This document shows positions 47,652 to 57,539 of a DNA stretch of 64,000 bases, piece by piece (the stretch's first letter is position 1; each line of letters opens with the position of its first letter). The notes under the pieces were generated by a model, which made no database searches, was not told the DNA's origin, and saw nothing but the letters and a program-made list of their open reading frames with translations. Source of the stretch: Acidimicrobiaceae bacterium. GTDB lineage: Bacteria; Actinomycetota; Acidimicrobiia; Acidimicrobiales; RAAP-2. The position numbers and the translations under genes were made by a program. Where the stretch lies: positions 54,959 to 118,958 of the forward strand of contig PMFN01000039.1 of NCBI GenBank assembly GCA_003155135.1, read 5' to 3'.

Positions 47652-49142
47652 GTGGCCATTGAGAAGGTCTGCGGTATCGAGACCGAGTACGGCATCCACA
47701 GCGTGGGCGGCGACGGGAACCCCATCACCGCCTCGTCACTGCTCGTCAACGCGTATGCCGCCGAGGTGAACCGACGCATCGGCTGGGACTTCGAGGACGA
47801 GACGCCGGGCAACGACGCGCGTGGCTTCGCCCGGGAGGGCGCCATGCCCCCGATGGTCGAGACCCACCTGGCCAACAACGTGCTCACCAACGGCGCCCGT
47901 TTCTACGTCGACCACGCCCACCCCGAGTACTCGACGCCCGAGTGCGCCGACGCCATCGAGGCGCTCATTCACGACCGGGCCGGCGAAGAGGTGCTGCGGC
48001 GCTCGATGACGGCGGTGTCCTCACTCATGCCCGACGCGCCGACCATCGTCGTCTACAAGAACAACTCTGACGGCAAGGGCAACTCCTACGGGTGCCACGA
48101 GAACTACCTCATGGACCGCACCGTCCCGTTCGCCGACGTGGTGGCGGGCATCGTGCCGCATTTTGTGAGCCGAGCCATCTACTGCGGCGCCGGGAAGGTC
48201 GGCTGCGAGACCCCGGCCCTCGACCGGCGCGCCGTGCACTTCCAGCTGACCCAGCGTGCCGAGTTCTTCGAGGAGATCGTCGGCCTCGAGACCACGCTCA
48301 AGCGCCCCATCGTCAACACGCGCGACGAGCCCCACGCCGACCCGAAGCGCTTCCGCCGCCTACACGTGATCGTGGGCGACGCAAACCTGGCCGAGGTGGC
48401 GACCTTCTTGAAGCTGGGCACGACCTCGCTCGTCCTCGCCATGATCGAAGACGGTGCCCTGCCCGAGCGCGACCTCGGCCTCGCCGACCCGGTTCGGGCC
48501 TTCCAGCAGGTCTCGACCGACGTCGACCTCAACCGCCCGCTCACCCTGGCGGACGGCTCGACCGCGACGGCCCTCGAGATCCAGTGGGAGCTGTTCGCCG
48601 CCGCCCGGCGCTACGCGAAGGAGCACGGCCTCGCCGTCCTCGGCGACGAGGCCGTTGGTGACCTCGTGATCGAGCGCTGGGAGGGGGTCCTCGCCGGCTT
48701 GGAGAGCGACCCCATGTCCCTCGTGCGCCAGCTCGACTGGGTGGCCAAGCTGCACCTGATCGAGGCCTACCGGGAGCGCCACGACTGCGAGTGGGACGAC
48801 TCGCGCCTCGCCGCCCTCGACCTGCAGTACCACGACCTGCGGCCGGAGCGCTCGTTGTTCGCCCGCCTCTCGATGGAGCGGCTGACCGACGACGACTCGG
48901 TCATCCGGGCCATCACCGAGCCGCCCAAGGGGACCCGGGCCTGGTTCCGGGGCACCTGCCTCGCCAAATGGCCCGACGCGGTCGTGACGGCGAACTGGGA
49001 TTCCCTCGTCTTCGACCTCGGCACCGACCCACTTCGGCGCGTCCCTATGATGGATCCACTCAAGGGAACTGAAGAGCACACACGGGCGCTGATCGACGCG
49101 AGTGCCACCCCGAGCGAGCTGTTGGAGCGATTGCGCTCCTGA
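47652..49142 (+). CDS. dop: Deamidase/depupylase Dop
   Basis: 496 residues. Converts Pup-Gln to Pup-Glu and removes Pup from substrates. Glutamine-synthetase-like fold: start KVCGIETEYGI with the Mg-binding glutamates, the Dop-specific loop (about 40-68, NRRIGWDFEDETPGNDARG), and the catalytic Asp in FYVDHAHPEYSTPE (Asp87). The loop distinguishes it from the ligase PafA. First gene of dop-pup-prcB-prcA; leaderless start. Confidence 0.97.
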   Translation: MAIEKVCGIETEYGIHSVGGDGNPITASSLLVNAYAAEVNRRIGWDFEDETPGNDARGFAREGAMPPMVETHLANNVLTNGARFYVDHAHPEYSTPECADAIEALIHDRAGEEVLRRSMTAVSSLMPDAPTIVVYKNNSDGKGNSYGCHENYLMDRTVPFADVVAGIVPHFVSRAIYCGAGKVGCETPALDRRAVHFQLTQRAEFFEEIVGLETTLKRPIVNTRDEPHADPKRFRRLHVIVGDANLAEVATFLKLGTTSLVLAMIEDGALPERDLGLADPVRAFQQVSTDVDLNRPLTLADGSTATALEIQWELFAAARRYAKEHGLAVLGDEAVGDLVIERWEGVLAGLESDPMSLVRQLDWVAKLHLIEAYRERHDCEWDDSRLAALDLQYHDLRPERSLFARLSMERLTDDDSVIRAITEPPKGTRAWFRGTCLAKWPDAVVTANWDSLVFDLGTDPLRRVPMMDPLKGTEEHTRALIDASATPSELLERLRS

Positions 49143-49152
49143 GGAGAAGGTC

Positions 49153-49350
49153 ATGGCAGAGCGAGAGCTGAAAAAGAAGACGACAACCGAGCGCACCGAA
49201 GAACCGGTGGTCGACGACGCCCCGGCGACCTCTGAGCGCGGCGAGAAGATCAAGGCGGACCTCGACGATCTGCTCGACGAGATCGACGAGGTCTTGGAGG
49301 ACAACGCCGAGGAGTTCGTGCGCAACTACGTCCAGAAGGGCGGCCAGTAG
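49153..49350 (+). CDS. pup: Prokaryotic ubiquitin-like protein Pup
   Basis: 65 residues, ATG 49153 with GAGGAGAAGG upstream. Intrinsically disordered N-terminus with basic cluster ELKKK, acidic Mpa-binding helix (about 30-58, KIKADLDDLLDEIDEVL), and the C-terminal GGQ. The final Gln must be deamidated by Dop before PafA can ligate it to lysines. Confidence 0.98.
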   Translation: MAERELKKKTTTERTEEPVVDDAPATSERGEKIKADLDDLLDEIDEVLEDNAEEFVRNYVQKGGQ

Positions 49351-49356
49351 CTCCAC

Positions 49357-50169
49357 GTGGCGCTCCCACTCTTTCCCCTCCCAGACGACCCGGGTCCTGA
49401 CTTCGCGTCGTTGCTGGCGCGCACCAACACGGCGGCGGTGCCGACGATGCGCGAGACCGAGCTGACCATCCGGCACTCGACCACCGTCGTGGCCCTGCGC
49501 TTCGCCGACGGCGTGGTGATGGCCGGCGACCGCCGGGCGACCGAGGGCCACTCCATCGCCCACCGCGCCATGGAGAAGGTCTTCCCCGCCGACCGGCACT
49601 CAGCCGTCGCCATCGCCGGGGCGGCCGGTCCCGCCGTCGAGATGGTCCGCCTCTTCCAGGTCCAGCTCGAGCACTACGAGAAGGTCGAGGGCGTGGCCCT
49701 CTCACTCGAGGGCAAGGCCAACCAGCTCGCCCAGATGGTGCGGGCGCATCTGCCCTATGCCATGCAGGGCCTCGCCGTCGTGCCGCTGTTCTGCGGCTAC
49801 GACCTCGCCCGGGGCATCGGGCGCATCTTCACCTACGACGTGACCGGCGGCCACTACGAGGAAGCCGACTTCCAGGCGACCGGGTCGGGCGGGCGCGACG
49901 CCCGCACCACGATCAAGCTCGGCTTCCGGGACGGGCTGACCCGCGACGAGGGCATCGAACTCGCCGTGGAAGCCCTCTACGAGGCGGCCGACGAGGACGC
50001 CGCCACCGGCGGCCCGGACCTCGTGCGCGGCATCTACCCGCTCGTGGCCGTCGTCGACGAGACCGGCTATGCCCGGGCCGAGGAGGCCGAGGTGGCCGAG
50101 CGCTTCAACGCGTTGATCGAGCGACGGCGCGCCGAGCGGGCGGTCGGCGGAAGGGGTGAGCACCAGTGA
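49357..50169 (+). CDS. prcB: 20S proteasome beta subunit
   Basis: 270 residues from GTG 49357, 6 nt after pup. An autocleaved propeptide of about 41 residues precedes Thr42, the nucleophile, in [24 protein letters not shown]. Other active-site features (Asp17-like in VMAGDRR and Lys33-like in AMEKVF) are present. Ends in a charged tail. Overlaps prcA by 4 nt. Confidence 0.98.
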   Translation: MALPLFPLPDDPGPDFASLLARTNTAAVPTMRETELTIRHSTTVVALRFADGVVMAGDRRATEGHSIAHRAMEKVFPADRHSAVAIAGAAGPAVEMVRLFQVQLEHYEKVEGVALSLEGKANQLAQMVRAHLPYAMQGLAVVPLFCGYDLARGIGRIFTYDVTGGHYEEADFQATGSGGRDARTTIKLGFRDGLTRDEGIELAVEALYEAADEDAATGGPDLVRGIYPLVAVVDETGYARAEEAEVAERFNALIERRRAERAVGGRGEHQ

Positions 50170-50861
50170 GCATGCCCTTCTACGTGGCCCCCGAACAGGT
50201 CATGAAGGACCGTGCCGAGTACGCCCAAAAGGGCATCGCCCGGGGACGCTCGCTCGTGGCGGCCGTCTACGACGGGGGCGTGCTAATCGTGGCGGAGAAC
50301 CCGTCGCGCTCGCTGCACAAGATCTCCGAGATCTACGACCGCATCGCCTTCGCTGGGGTCGGCAAGTACAACGAGTACGACCAGCTGCGCGTGGCCGGCG
50401 TGCGCCACGCCGACACGAAGGGCTTCACGTACTCGCGCGAGGACGTCGACGCGCGCTCGCTCGCCAACCTCTACGCGCAATTCCTCGGCAACGTCTTCAC
50501 CCACGAGATGAAGCCGCTCGAGGTCGAGATCCTCGTCGCCGAGCTCGGCGCCGACGGCCGGCCCGATCAGCTCTACCACATCGCCTACGAGGGCACGATC
50601 ACCGATGAGGAGCGCTTCGCGGTGCTCGGTGGCGACGCCGAGACCATCAACGAGCGCGTGGCTGCGGCCTACGAGGACGGCTGGGAGCTCGCAGGGGCCC
50701 TGCGCGCCGCGGTGGGCGCGCTGGCCGGCGCGGAGCGCACGCTCGGCCCGAGCGACCTCGAAGCGGCCGTCCTCGCCCGCCAGAACGGCCGGCGCACCTT
50801 CCGGCGCCTCGGCGACGCCGAGCTCGCCGACCTCCTCGGGACCGAGGCCGCCGCCAGCTGA
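50166..50861 (+). CDS. prcA: 20S proteasome alpha subunit
   Basis: 231 residues from GTG 50166. N-terminal gate helix [20 protein letters not shown] with the R-x-E-Y-A turn, [25 protein letters not shown] and [24 protein letters not shown] are typical. It lacks the catalytic Thr and forms the outer rings that the Mpa C-terminus binds. Confidence 0.98.
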   Translation: MSMPFYVAPEQVMKDRAEYAQKGIARGRSLVAAVYDGGVLIVAENPSRSLHKISEIYDRIAFAGVGKYNEYDQLRVAGVRHADTKGFTYSREDVDARSLANLYAQFLGNVFTHEMKPLEVEILVAELGADGRPDQLYHIAYEGTITDEERFAVLGGDAETINERVAAAYEDGWELAGALRAAVGALAGAERTLGPSDLEAAVLARQNGRRTFRRLGDAELADLLGTEAAAS

Positions 50862-50990
50862 TGCCGAGGGGCCCGCCCCGGGCCCCTCGGAGCACCTCGA
50901 ACGGCGCCCCACACGGGGCCGGACCGGTGGCCACCGACGTCATCACGCTGGCCCTGCGGGCATGCCCGCTTGGCACAGCGGGCGCAAGAC

Positions 50991-50996
50991 TACGGT
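50991..50996 (+). promoter_or_regulatory. -10 element (TACGGT) of pafA, leaderless start
   Basis: TACGGT with a 7-nt spacer to GTG 51004. This moves the pafA start 3 codons in from GTG 50995. Confidence 0.55.
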
Positions 50997-51003
50997 GACA
51001 GAT

Positions 51004-52362
51004 GTGGACCGGCGGATCTTCGGGCTCGAGAACGAGTACGGCGTCACCTTCACCCTCCGTGGCCAACGTCGGCTCAGTCCCGATGAGGTGGCCCGGTACC
51101 TCTTCCGGCGCGTCGTCAGCTGGGGCCGCTCCTCGAACGTCTTTTTGGAGAACGGCGCTCGGCTCTACCTCGACGTCGGCAGCCACCCCGAGTACGCGAC
51201 CCCCGAGTGCGACCGCATCGCCGACCTCGTGGTCCACGACAAGGCGGGGGAGTGGATCCTCTCCCAGCTGGTCACCGGCGCCCAGTCACGCCTGCGCGAG
51301 GAGGGCATCCGCGGCGAGGTCTACCTATTCAAGAACAACACCGACTCGGCGGGCAACTCGTATGGGTGCCACGAGAACTACCTGACCGAGCGCAACGACG
51401 ACTTCAACCGCTACACCGAGGTCCTCATCCCGTTCCTCGTGAGCCGGCAGATCTACGCCGGAGCCGGCAAGGTCCTCCAGACTGCCCGCGGTGCGGTGTT
51501 CTGCGTGAGCCAGCGGGCCGAGCACATCTGGGAGGGGGTGTCCTCGGCGACCACCCGCTCTCGCCCGATCATCAACACCCGTGACGAGCCCCACGCCGAC
51601 GCCGAGCGCTTCCGCCGGCTCCACGTCATCGTCGGCGACTCCAACATGAGCGAGTACGCCACCTTCTTGAAGGTGGGCACGACCAGCATCCTGCTGGCCA
51701 TGCTCGAGGACTCCTCGACGGTGCTACGCGACCTGACCCTCGAGAACCCGATCCGCGCCATCCGCGAGATCAGCCACGATGTCACCTGTCGGCGGCGGGT
51801 GCGCCTGGCCAACGGGCGCGAGATGAGCGCCCTCGACATCCAAAGCGAGTACTTGGAACGCGCCCTGCGCTTCCGGGATAGCCACGGGCTCACCCCCGAG
51901 GAGGACCGGGCCCTCGACATGTGGGAGCACTGCCTGAAGGGCCTCGAATCGGACCCCCTCTCCTTGTGGCGGGAGTGCGACTGGGTAGCCAAGTACCGCC
52001 TGATCGAGGCCGTACGGGCCCGCCACGACCTGCCGCTCTCGCACCCCAAGGTGGCGATGACCGACCTCACCTACCACGACGTCGACCGGAGCCGTGGCCT
52101 CTTCTACAAGTTGCAGCGGCGCGAGCAGATGGAGCGCACCTGCACCGACGCCGACATCGCCCTGGCAATGACCCAGCCCCCCCAGACAACCCGGGCCCGC
52201 CTGCGCGGTGCCTTCGTGCGGCGGGCCAAGGAGCGCCGCCGGGACTTCACCGTTGACTGGGTGCACCTCAAGCTGAACGACCAGGCCCAGCGCACCGTGC
52301 TCTTGAAAGACCCGTTCCGCTCCCACGACGACCGCGTCGAGCGTCTCATCGCCAGCCTCTGA
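51004..52362 (+). CDS. pafA: Pup ligase PafA
   Basis: 452 residues from GTG 51004, giving the expected start [16 protein letters not shown]. This length equals that of the mycobacterial PafA as I recall it. Motifs: ENEYG (Mg/ATP), [21 protein letters not shown], catalytic Asp57 in [26 protein letters not shown] and the C-terminal [19 protein letters not shown]. It phosphorylates deamidated Pup and joins it to substrate lysines. It has its own promoter. The usual downstream pafB and pafC are absent; tatA follows. Confidence 0.97.
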   Translation: MDRRIFGLENEYGVTFTLRGQRRLSPDEVARYLFRRVVSWGRSSNVFLENGARLYLDVGSHPEYATPECDRIADLVVHDKAGEWILSQLVTGAQSRLREEGIRGEVYLFKNNTDSAGNSYGCHENYLTERNDDFNRYTEVLIPFLVSRQIYAGAGKVLQTARGAVFCVSQRAEHIWEGVSSATTRSRPIINTRDEPHADAERFRRLHVIVGDSNMSEYATFLKVGTTSILLAMLEDSSTVLRDLTLENPIRAIREISHDVTCRRRVRLANGREMSALDIQSEYLERALRFRDSHGLTPEEDRALDMWEHCLKGLESDPLSLWRECDWVAKYRLIEAVRARHDLPLSHPKVAMTDLTYHDVDRSRGLFYKLQRREQMERTCTDADIALAMTQPPQTTRARLRGAFVRRAKERRRDFTVDWVHLKLNDQAQRTVLLKDPFRSHDDRVERLIASL

Positions 52363-52426
52363 GCGTGCCGGCGCCACCGGGCCGCTGAGCAGGGCGCCCC
52401 GGCCGCTCGGGCCGGGCGAGCGTCGG

Positions 52427-52432
52427 TAGAGT
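52427..52432 (+). promoter_or_regulatory. -10 element (TAGAGT) of tatA unit, near-leaderless
   Basis: TAGAGT with an 8-nt spacer to ATG 52441. Confidence 0.45.
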
Positions 52433-52440
52433 GTGGGCAC

Positions 52441-52881
52441 ATGTTGTCGCTCAGCCCGGCCAAGCTGCTGGTGGTGTTGGTCCTGGCCCTGATCCTGCTG
52501 GGCCCTGACAAGCTGCCCCAGGTGTCGCGCCAGCTCGGCGCTGTCTGGAACCAGCTGCGCACCTTCCACCAAAAGATCGAAAGTGAGGTGCGAGAGTCCA
52601 TGCCCGACCTGCCCTCGACCGCCGAGATCGCCCGCCTCACCCGCTCGCCGCTGTCCTTTCTCAACTCGCTCGCCGACATCTCCGACGAGCCGCTGGTGGC
52701 CGACCACGGGGTGGACGCGGTGGCAGGCGACGAGCTCGTGAGCGACCCGGGCGCGCCCAACACGCCGGGCGCCCGCAACGGGGACACCCCGGTCGCCGAG
52801 GCCCCCTTCGTCCGCTGGCACAGCACGCCCGACGAGCAGCCGGCGTTCCCGCTCGTGTCCGACGACCCGAGCATGAACTGA
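52441..52881 (+). CDS. tatA: Twin-arginine translocase subunit TatA/TatB
   Basis: 146 residues. One membrane helix at the start (AKLLVVLVLALILLGPDKLP) followed by the amphipathic helix PQVSRQLGAVWNQLRTFHQKIESE and a long acidic Pro-rich tail. The L-G-P-D-K-L-P hinge and extended tail are closer to TatB than to short TatA. With tatC downstream it forms a Tat export unit. Confidence 0.85.
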   Translation: MLSLSPAKLLVVLVLALILLGPDKLPQVSRQLGAVWNQLRTFHQKIESEVRESMPDLPSTAEIARLTRSPLSFLNSLADISDEPLVADHGVDAVAGDELVSDPGAPNTPGARNGDTPVAEAPFVRWHSTPDEQPAFPLVSDDPSMN

Positions 52882-52920
52882 TCCCGGGACACCGGGGACG
52901 AGCAGCGGAGCAGCGATCGC

Positions 52921-53670
52921 ATGGCCATCCGGCTGCCGACGAGGGGCAAGGAGAAACCGACCCCCGACGCCATGACGCTGACCGAGCACCTCACCGAGCT
53001 CCGGCGTCGACTCATGATCATGGTCGCCGCATTCTTGGTGATGGCGGTCGTCGCCTTCTTGCTCTACAACCCCATCCTCCACGCGCTCCAGCGGCCCTAC
53101 TGCCAGGTCAACCCCCGGCACTGCGCCTTCTACGTGACTGCGCCCCTCGACGGGCTTTCCTTGCGGATCAAGATCGGCGCGTTCGGCGGCCTGGTCCTCG
53201 CCTCGCCGATCATCTTCTGGCAGTTCTGGCGCTTCATCACCCCCGGGCTGCGCTCGGCGGAGAAGCGCTACGCCGTGCCCTTCGTGGCGGCGTCCATTGC
53301 CTTGTTCCTGGCGGGCTGCGCCCTCGCGTACTACATCTTCCCGCACGCCCTCGAGTTCTTGAAGGCCATCGGCGGCCCCGAGCTGCGCCAGATCTACAAC
53401 CCCAACCAGTACCTGGGCCTCATCCTGCTCATGATGGCGCTGTTCGGGATCACCTTCGAGTTCCCCGTCGTGCTCGTGTCCTTGGAGCTCCTCGGCGTCG
53501 TCACGCCGAAGAAGCTGCTCAGCTGGTGGCGCTGGGCGGTCATCGGCATCGCCCTCGCCGCTGCGATCTTTACGCCGAGCTCTGACCCGTTCTCGATGCT
53601 CGCCCTCGCTGTGCCCCTGACCGCCTTCTACTTCGTTTCCATCGCCATCGGGAAGATCCTCGGCCGTTGA
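52921..53670 (+). CDS. tatC: Sec-independent protein translocase TatC
   Basis: 249 residues, six membrane helices. Conserved LTEHLTELRRRLMIMVAAFLVMAVVAF at the start (E-L-R-x-R), FYVTAPLDGLSLRIKIGAFGGLVLASPIIFWQFWRFITPGL and the C-terminal FTPSSDPFSMLALAVPLTAFYFVSIAI. It binds twin-Arg signal peptides. The stop overlaps the helY TTG start. Confidence 0.97.
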   Translation: MAIRLPTRGKEKPTPDAMTLTEHLTELRRRLMIMVAAFLVMAVVAFLLYNPILHALQRPYCQVNPRHCAFYVTAPLDGLSLRIKIGAFGGLVLASPIIFWQFWRFITPGLRSAEKRYAVPFVAASIALFLAGCALAYYIFPHALEFLKAIGGPELRQIYNPNQYLGLILLMMALFGITFEFPVVLVSLELLGVVTPKKLLSWWRWAVIGIALAAAIFTPSSDPFSMLALAVPLTAFYFVSIAIGKILGR

Positions 53671-55895
53671 GCCCCGACCCGGTCGCCCAAGGGCGGCGCG
53701 GCGTCTCGGGGGAGCGGCGCGCCCACATCCGGGAGCGCTTCGTCGACGCCATGCCCTTCCCGCTCGACGACTTCCAAGTCCGCGCCCTCGACGCACTCGA
53801 CGCCGGGCGCTCCGTGCTCGTGGCGGCACCGACCGGGGCGGGCAAGACCCTCGTCGCCTCCTACGCGGTCGAGACCGCGCTCGGAACCGGGACCAAGGCC
53901 TTCTACACCACCCCGCTCAAGGCGCTCTCCAACCAGAAGTACGCCGAGCTCGTCGCCACCCACGGCGAGACCATGGTCGGACTGCTCACCGGGGACACCG
54001 CCAAGCGGCCCGACGCCCCAGTGGTGGTCATGACCACCGAAGTGCTGCGCAACATGCTGCTCGCCGGCTCGGACCTCTTGCGCGGCCTCTCCACGGTCAT
54101 CTTGGACGAGGTGCACTACCTCCAGGACCCCTACCGGGGAGGCGTGTGGGAGGAGGTACTCGTGCTCTCGCCACCCGAGCTCACCTTTGTGTGCCTGTCG
54201 GCGACGGTCAACAACGCCACCGAGCTCGGGGACTGGCTGCGCTCGGTGCGCGGGCCCACCGACGTGGTGGTCGAGCGGCACCGGCCCATCACGCTCCGGC
54301 ACCATTTCGCCCTCCATTCGCGCGAGGACCAGGCGACCTCGCTCATCCCCCTCCTCGACGGCTCGCGCCCGGCCGAGGAGGGGCTCCGGGTCGACCATGC
54401 GGTTGGCCGGGCGATGCGTGGGCGCCAGTCGGGCCAGTGGTATGGGCACCGCAGCCAGGGGCCCCCGCTGCCGTTCAAGAGCCCGAGGCGCACCGAGCTG
54501 CTGGAGTTGCTCGACGACGAGTCGCTCCTGCCGGCCATCGTGTTCATCTTCAGCCGCGCCGCCTGCGACGACGCCGTCCGCCAGGTGCTCCGAGACGGCC
54601 TGCGCCTGGCTAGCCGGTCCCAACGCGGCACCATCCGCGCCATCGCCGAGGCCCACGTCACCGAGCTGTCCGACGAGGACCTCACCGTGCTCGGGTACGA
54701 CGAGTGGCTCGAGGGCCTCGAGGCGGGGGTGGCCGCGCACCACGCCGGCATGGTCCCGGCGTTTCGCGAGGCGGTCGAGGCCTGCTTCTCGGCCGGACTC
54801 TTGAAAGCGGTCTTTGCCACCGAGACCCTGTCGCTCGGGATCAACATGCCGGCGCGCACCGTCGTGATCGAGCGGTTCACCAAGTTCGGCGGGGCCGGCC
54901 GCGCCCCACTCACGTCGGGGGAGTACGCCCAGCTGACCGGCCGTGCCGGACGGCGCGGACTCGACGAGGAGGGCCACGCCGTGGTCCTGTGGACGCCCGA
55001 GACCACCTTCGCCGAGGTGGCCCGCATCGCCGTCGCGCCCCCACCGGACCTGCGCTCGTCCTTCCGCCCGACCTACAACCTGGCCGTCAACCTGGTGCGC
55101 CACTTCGACCGCGAGACCGCCCTCCAAGTCCTGCGGCGCTCGTTCGCCCAGTGGCAGGCCAACGCCAACCCCGCCCGGGGTGGCCGCGATCTGCTGGCCG
55201 AGCACCTCGGCCGCCGCCTGGCCGTGCTCGAAGAGCTCGGCTACGTGCGAGCGTGGTCGCTCACCGAGCCGGGCCGCCAGCTCGCGGGCATCTACCACGA
55301 GGCCGACCTGCTGCTCGCCGAGGCGGTCACGAGCGGCGTCCTCGACGACACCGAACCCGCCGTGCTCGCTGGCGTGCTGTCGTCGCTCGTCTTCGAACGG
55401 CGCCGGGCGAAGAAGCCCATCGCCCACGCGCCACGCCGCCACCGCACCGACCGGCGGACCGAGGAGCGCAAGGCCAAGAAGAAGAAGGGGGCGCCCGGGG
55501 ACCGGCTGGGCGAGCAGCGGCGCGCCGAGCTCGCAGACCGCCTCGGTGTGCTGGTCACCGGAGCGGAGCGCATCCGGGGCACCGAGGAGGTCCACCTCGT
55601 ACCGCGGACGCGCTCCCCCGAGGTCGGCCTCGCCGGGGCGGTGACCTCCTGGGCGCGCGGGGCGTCGTTCGCCACCGTCTTGGAGGTGGCCGCCCTCGAC
55701 GTCGGGGAGATGGCCCCGGGGGACTTCGTGCGCGCCATCAAGCAGCTCGCCGACCTCGTGGGGCAGGTGGCGATGATCACCCCGAACCCCGCCACCGCCG
55801 CCGCCGCCCAGGCCGCGGTGGGCATGCTCGTGCGCAACGTGGTGGCCGCCGGGGGCCTCGCGGCATCCGCCACCGAGCCGAGCGCGCAGTTCTAA
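53667..55895 (+). CDS. helY: Ski2/Mtr4-like DEAD-box helicase (HelY-type)
   Basis: 742 residues from TTG 53667, overlapping tatC. Walker A AAPTGAGKT (54-61), TTPLKALSNQKY (Ia), DEVH (147-150), LSATV (III), then domain 2 with FIFSRAACDDAV, HHAGMVPAFREAVEACFSAG, FATETLSLGINMPARTVVI and QLTGRAGRRGLDEEG (VI). The C-terminus shows the DSHCT-like part (VTSWARGASFATVLEVAAL, MAPGDFVRAIKQLADLVGQV). Shorter than the mycobacterial homolog next to tatC. Probably an RNA helicase. Confidence 0.92.
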   Translation: MSPDPVAQGRRGVSGERRAHIRERFVDAMPFPLDDFQVRALDALDAGRSVLVAAPTGAGKTLVASYAVETALGTGTKAFYTTPLKALSNQKYAELVATHGETMVGLLTGDTAKRPDAPVVVMTTEVLRNMLLAGSDLLRGLSTVILDEVHYLQDPYRGGVWEEVLVLSPPELTFVCLSATVNNATELGDWLRSVRGPTDVVVERHRPITLRHHFALHSREDQATSLIPLLDGSRPAEEGLRVDHAVGRAMRGRQSGQWYGHRSQGPPLPFKSPRRTELLELLDDESLLPAIVFIFSRAACDDAVRQVLRDGLRLASRSQRGTIRAIAEAHVTELSDEDLTVLGYDEWLEGLEAGVAAHHAGMVPAFREAVEACFSAGLLKAVFATETLSLGINMPARTVVIERFTKFGGAGRAPLTSGEYAQLTGRAGRRGLDEEGHAVVLWTPETTFAEVARIAVAPPPDLRSSFRPTYNLAVNLVRHFDRETALQVLRRSFAQWQANANPARGGRDLLAEHLGRRLAVLEELGYVRAWSLTEPGRQLAGIYHEADLLLAEAVTSGVLDDTEPAVLAGVLSSLVFERRRAKKPIAHAPRRHRTDRRTEERKAKKKKGAPGDRLGEQRRAELADRLGVLVTGAERIRGTEEVHLVPRTRSPEVGLAGAVTSWARGASFATVLEVAALDVGEMAPGDFVRAIKQLADLVGQVAMITPNPATAAAAQAAVGMLVRNVVAAGGLAASATEPSAQF

Positions 55896-55907
55896 GGTGA
55901 GCGGGGC

Positions 55908-57539
55908 ATGTTCCCCTACGTGGAAGAGACGTACACGCCCGACGAGCAGGCCATCTTGCGCCGGTACGTCACCAACCTCGACCAGCCGGTGTTCGCCCTG
56001 GTCAACCTGCCCGAAGTCGTCAAAGGAGCCCTGTTCGCCCGGTACTCGCGCTCGCCCAAGACGCTGCGCCGGCTGTTCCTCGACGAGTTCGTCGGGGACC
56101 TCGACATCAGCGGCGACCTCAGTGTCGACGCCACCGTCGGGCTGAAGCGGGCCGAGGAGCTCTACCAGAAGGTCTTCGGCGAGTACGGCGACGACTCGGT
56201 GGCCCAGCTCGGTGGCGTGCACCTCGCCTGCGAGCAGTCCTCCAACGTGCTGACCAAGATCCTCGAGTGGGGCCGACTCATGGCCTACCTCGAGCAGTCG
56301 ACTCGCTACCTCGGCTACGACAACCGGCTGGCGAGCGGGCACTACCGCTACTACCGGCCACCCGAGCTGCTCGACTCGCCCGTGGGCGCCCGCTATGTGG
56401 GCGACATGGACCGCATGTTCGACACCTACGCCGAGCTGCTGCCCGAGATCCAGGCGTGGCTCGGGACGCGCCACCCGCGTGCGGCTTCGGACTCGGACTT
56501 CGTGCACCGCCAGGCAATCCGGGCCAAGGCGCTCGACGCCTTGCGGGGCCTCCTGCCGGCGTCGTCGCTCTCGAACGTCGGCATCTACGGCACCGGGCAG
56601 TCCTACGAGCTGCTGCTCCTGCGGCTGCGCTCGCACCCGCTGCCCGAGGCACGCACCTACGCCGAGATGATGCTCGTCGAGCTGCGCAAAGTCATCCCCT
56701 CGTTCCTCCAGCGCGTCGACCGGCCCGATCGCGGAGGGGAGTGGTCCGAGTACCTCGCCGCCACCAGGGACCAGACGCGCGCGGTCGTCGAGCGCCTTTG
56801 GCCCGACGAGGTGCCCGGGGCGGACGGGGCGGTCCCCGACGCCATCGACGAGGTCCGCCTCGTCGACTTCGACCCCGAAGGCGAGGACAAGGTCCTCGCC
56901 GCCATCTGCTTCCCGTACAGCACACTCAGCGAGGACGAGGCGCTGCGGCGGGTGCGCAAGCTCTCGGCCGAGGACCGCGTGGCGCTGCTCAGCTCGTATG
57001 TGGGGGATCGCAAGAACCGCCGGCACCGCCCCGGGCGCGCCTTCGAGCGCACGGACTACCGCTTCGAGATCGTGAGCGACTACGGAGCCTTCCGCGACCT
57101 CCAGCGCCACCGGCTGCTGAGCATCGACTGGCAGCCGCTCACCACACGGCTCGGCTACGACCTGCCCGACATCGTGGCCCAGTCGGGGAGCGAGGAGCGC
57201 TTCGCCGAGTCCATGGCGCGCTCAGCGGACCTCTACCAGACGCTCGTCGCCGAGTACCCCGTGCAGGCGCCCTACGCGGTCGCACTCGCCTATCGGATCC
57301 ACTACGTGATGCAGATGAACGCCCGCGAGGCCATGCACGTCCTCGAGCTGCGCTCGGGGCCCCAGGGCCACCCTGCCTACCGTCGGGTCGCCCAGTCCAT
57401 GCACCGGGCGATCGCCGACGTCGCCGGGCACCGAGCGATCGCCGCGGCCATGGTCCACGTGGATCACGGCTCGACCGACCTCGAACGCCTCGACGCCGAG
57501 CGGCGCGCCGAAGCACGACGAGCAGCCCGACAATCCTGA
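55908..57539 (+). CDS. Tandem ThyX-like (FAD-dependent thymidylate synthase fold) protein
   Basis: 543 residues from ATG 55908, 12 nt after helY. The fold is repeated: the first half has YGDDSVAQLGGVHLACEQSSN and LMAYLEQSTRY (129-134); the second half has RFEIVSDYGAFRDLQRHRLLSIDWQPLTTRLGYDLP. ThyX needs R-H-R-x7-S; here R400-H401-R402 is present but the Ser position is Pro410, and the first copy lacks R-H-R altogether. Whether it makes dTMP is doubtful. It could have become a structural or nucleotide-binding paralogue. A true thyA or thyX is not in the window. Confidence 0.75.
   Translation: MFPYVEETYTPDEQAILRRYVTNLDQPVFALVNLPEVVKGALFARYSRSPKTLRRLFLDEFVGDLDISGDLSVDATVGLKRAEELYQKVFGEYGDDSVAQLGGVHLACEQSSNVLTKILEWGRLMAYLEQSTRYLGYDNRLASGHYRYYRPPELLDSPVGARYVGDMDRMFDTYAELLPEIQAWLGTRHPRAASDSDFVHRQAIRAKALDALRGLLPASSLSNVGIYGTGQSYELLLLRLRSHPLPEARTYAEMMLVELRKVIPSFLQRVDRPDRGGEWSEYLAATRDQTRAVVERLWPDEVPGADGAVPDAIDEVRLVDFDPEGEDKVLAAICFPYSTLSEDEALRRVRKLSAEDRVALLSSYVGDRKNRRHRPGRAFERTDYRFEIVSDYGAFRDLQRHRLLSIDWQPLTTRLGYDLPDIVAQSGSEERFAESMARSADLYQTLVAEYPVQAPYAVALAYRIHYVMQMNAREAMHVLELRSGPQGHPAYRRVAQSMHRAIADVAGHRAIAAAMVHVDHGSTDLERLDAERRAEARRAARQS

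Noticed and set aside
53628-57110. Minus-strand 1160-codon frame opposite helY and the ThyX-like gene
   Set aside because: Antisense shadow; the real genes have complete motifs on the plus strand.
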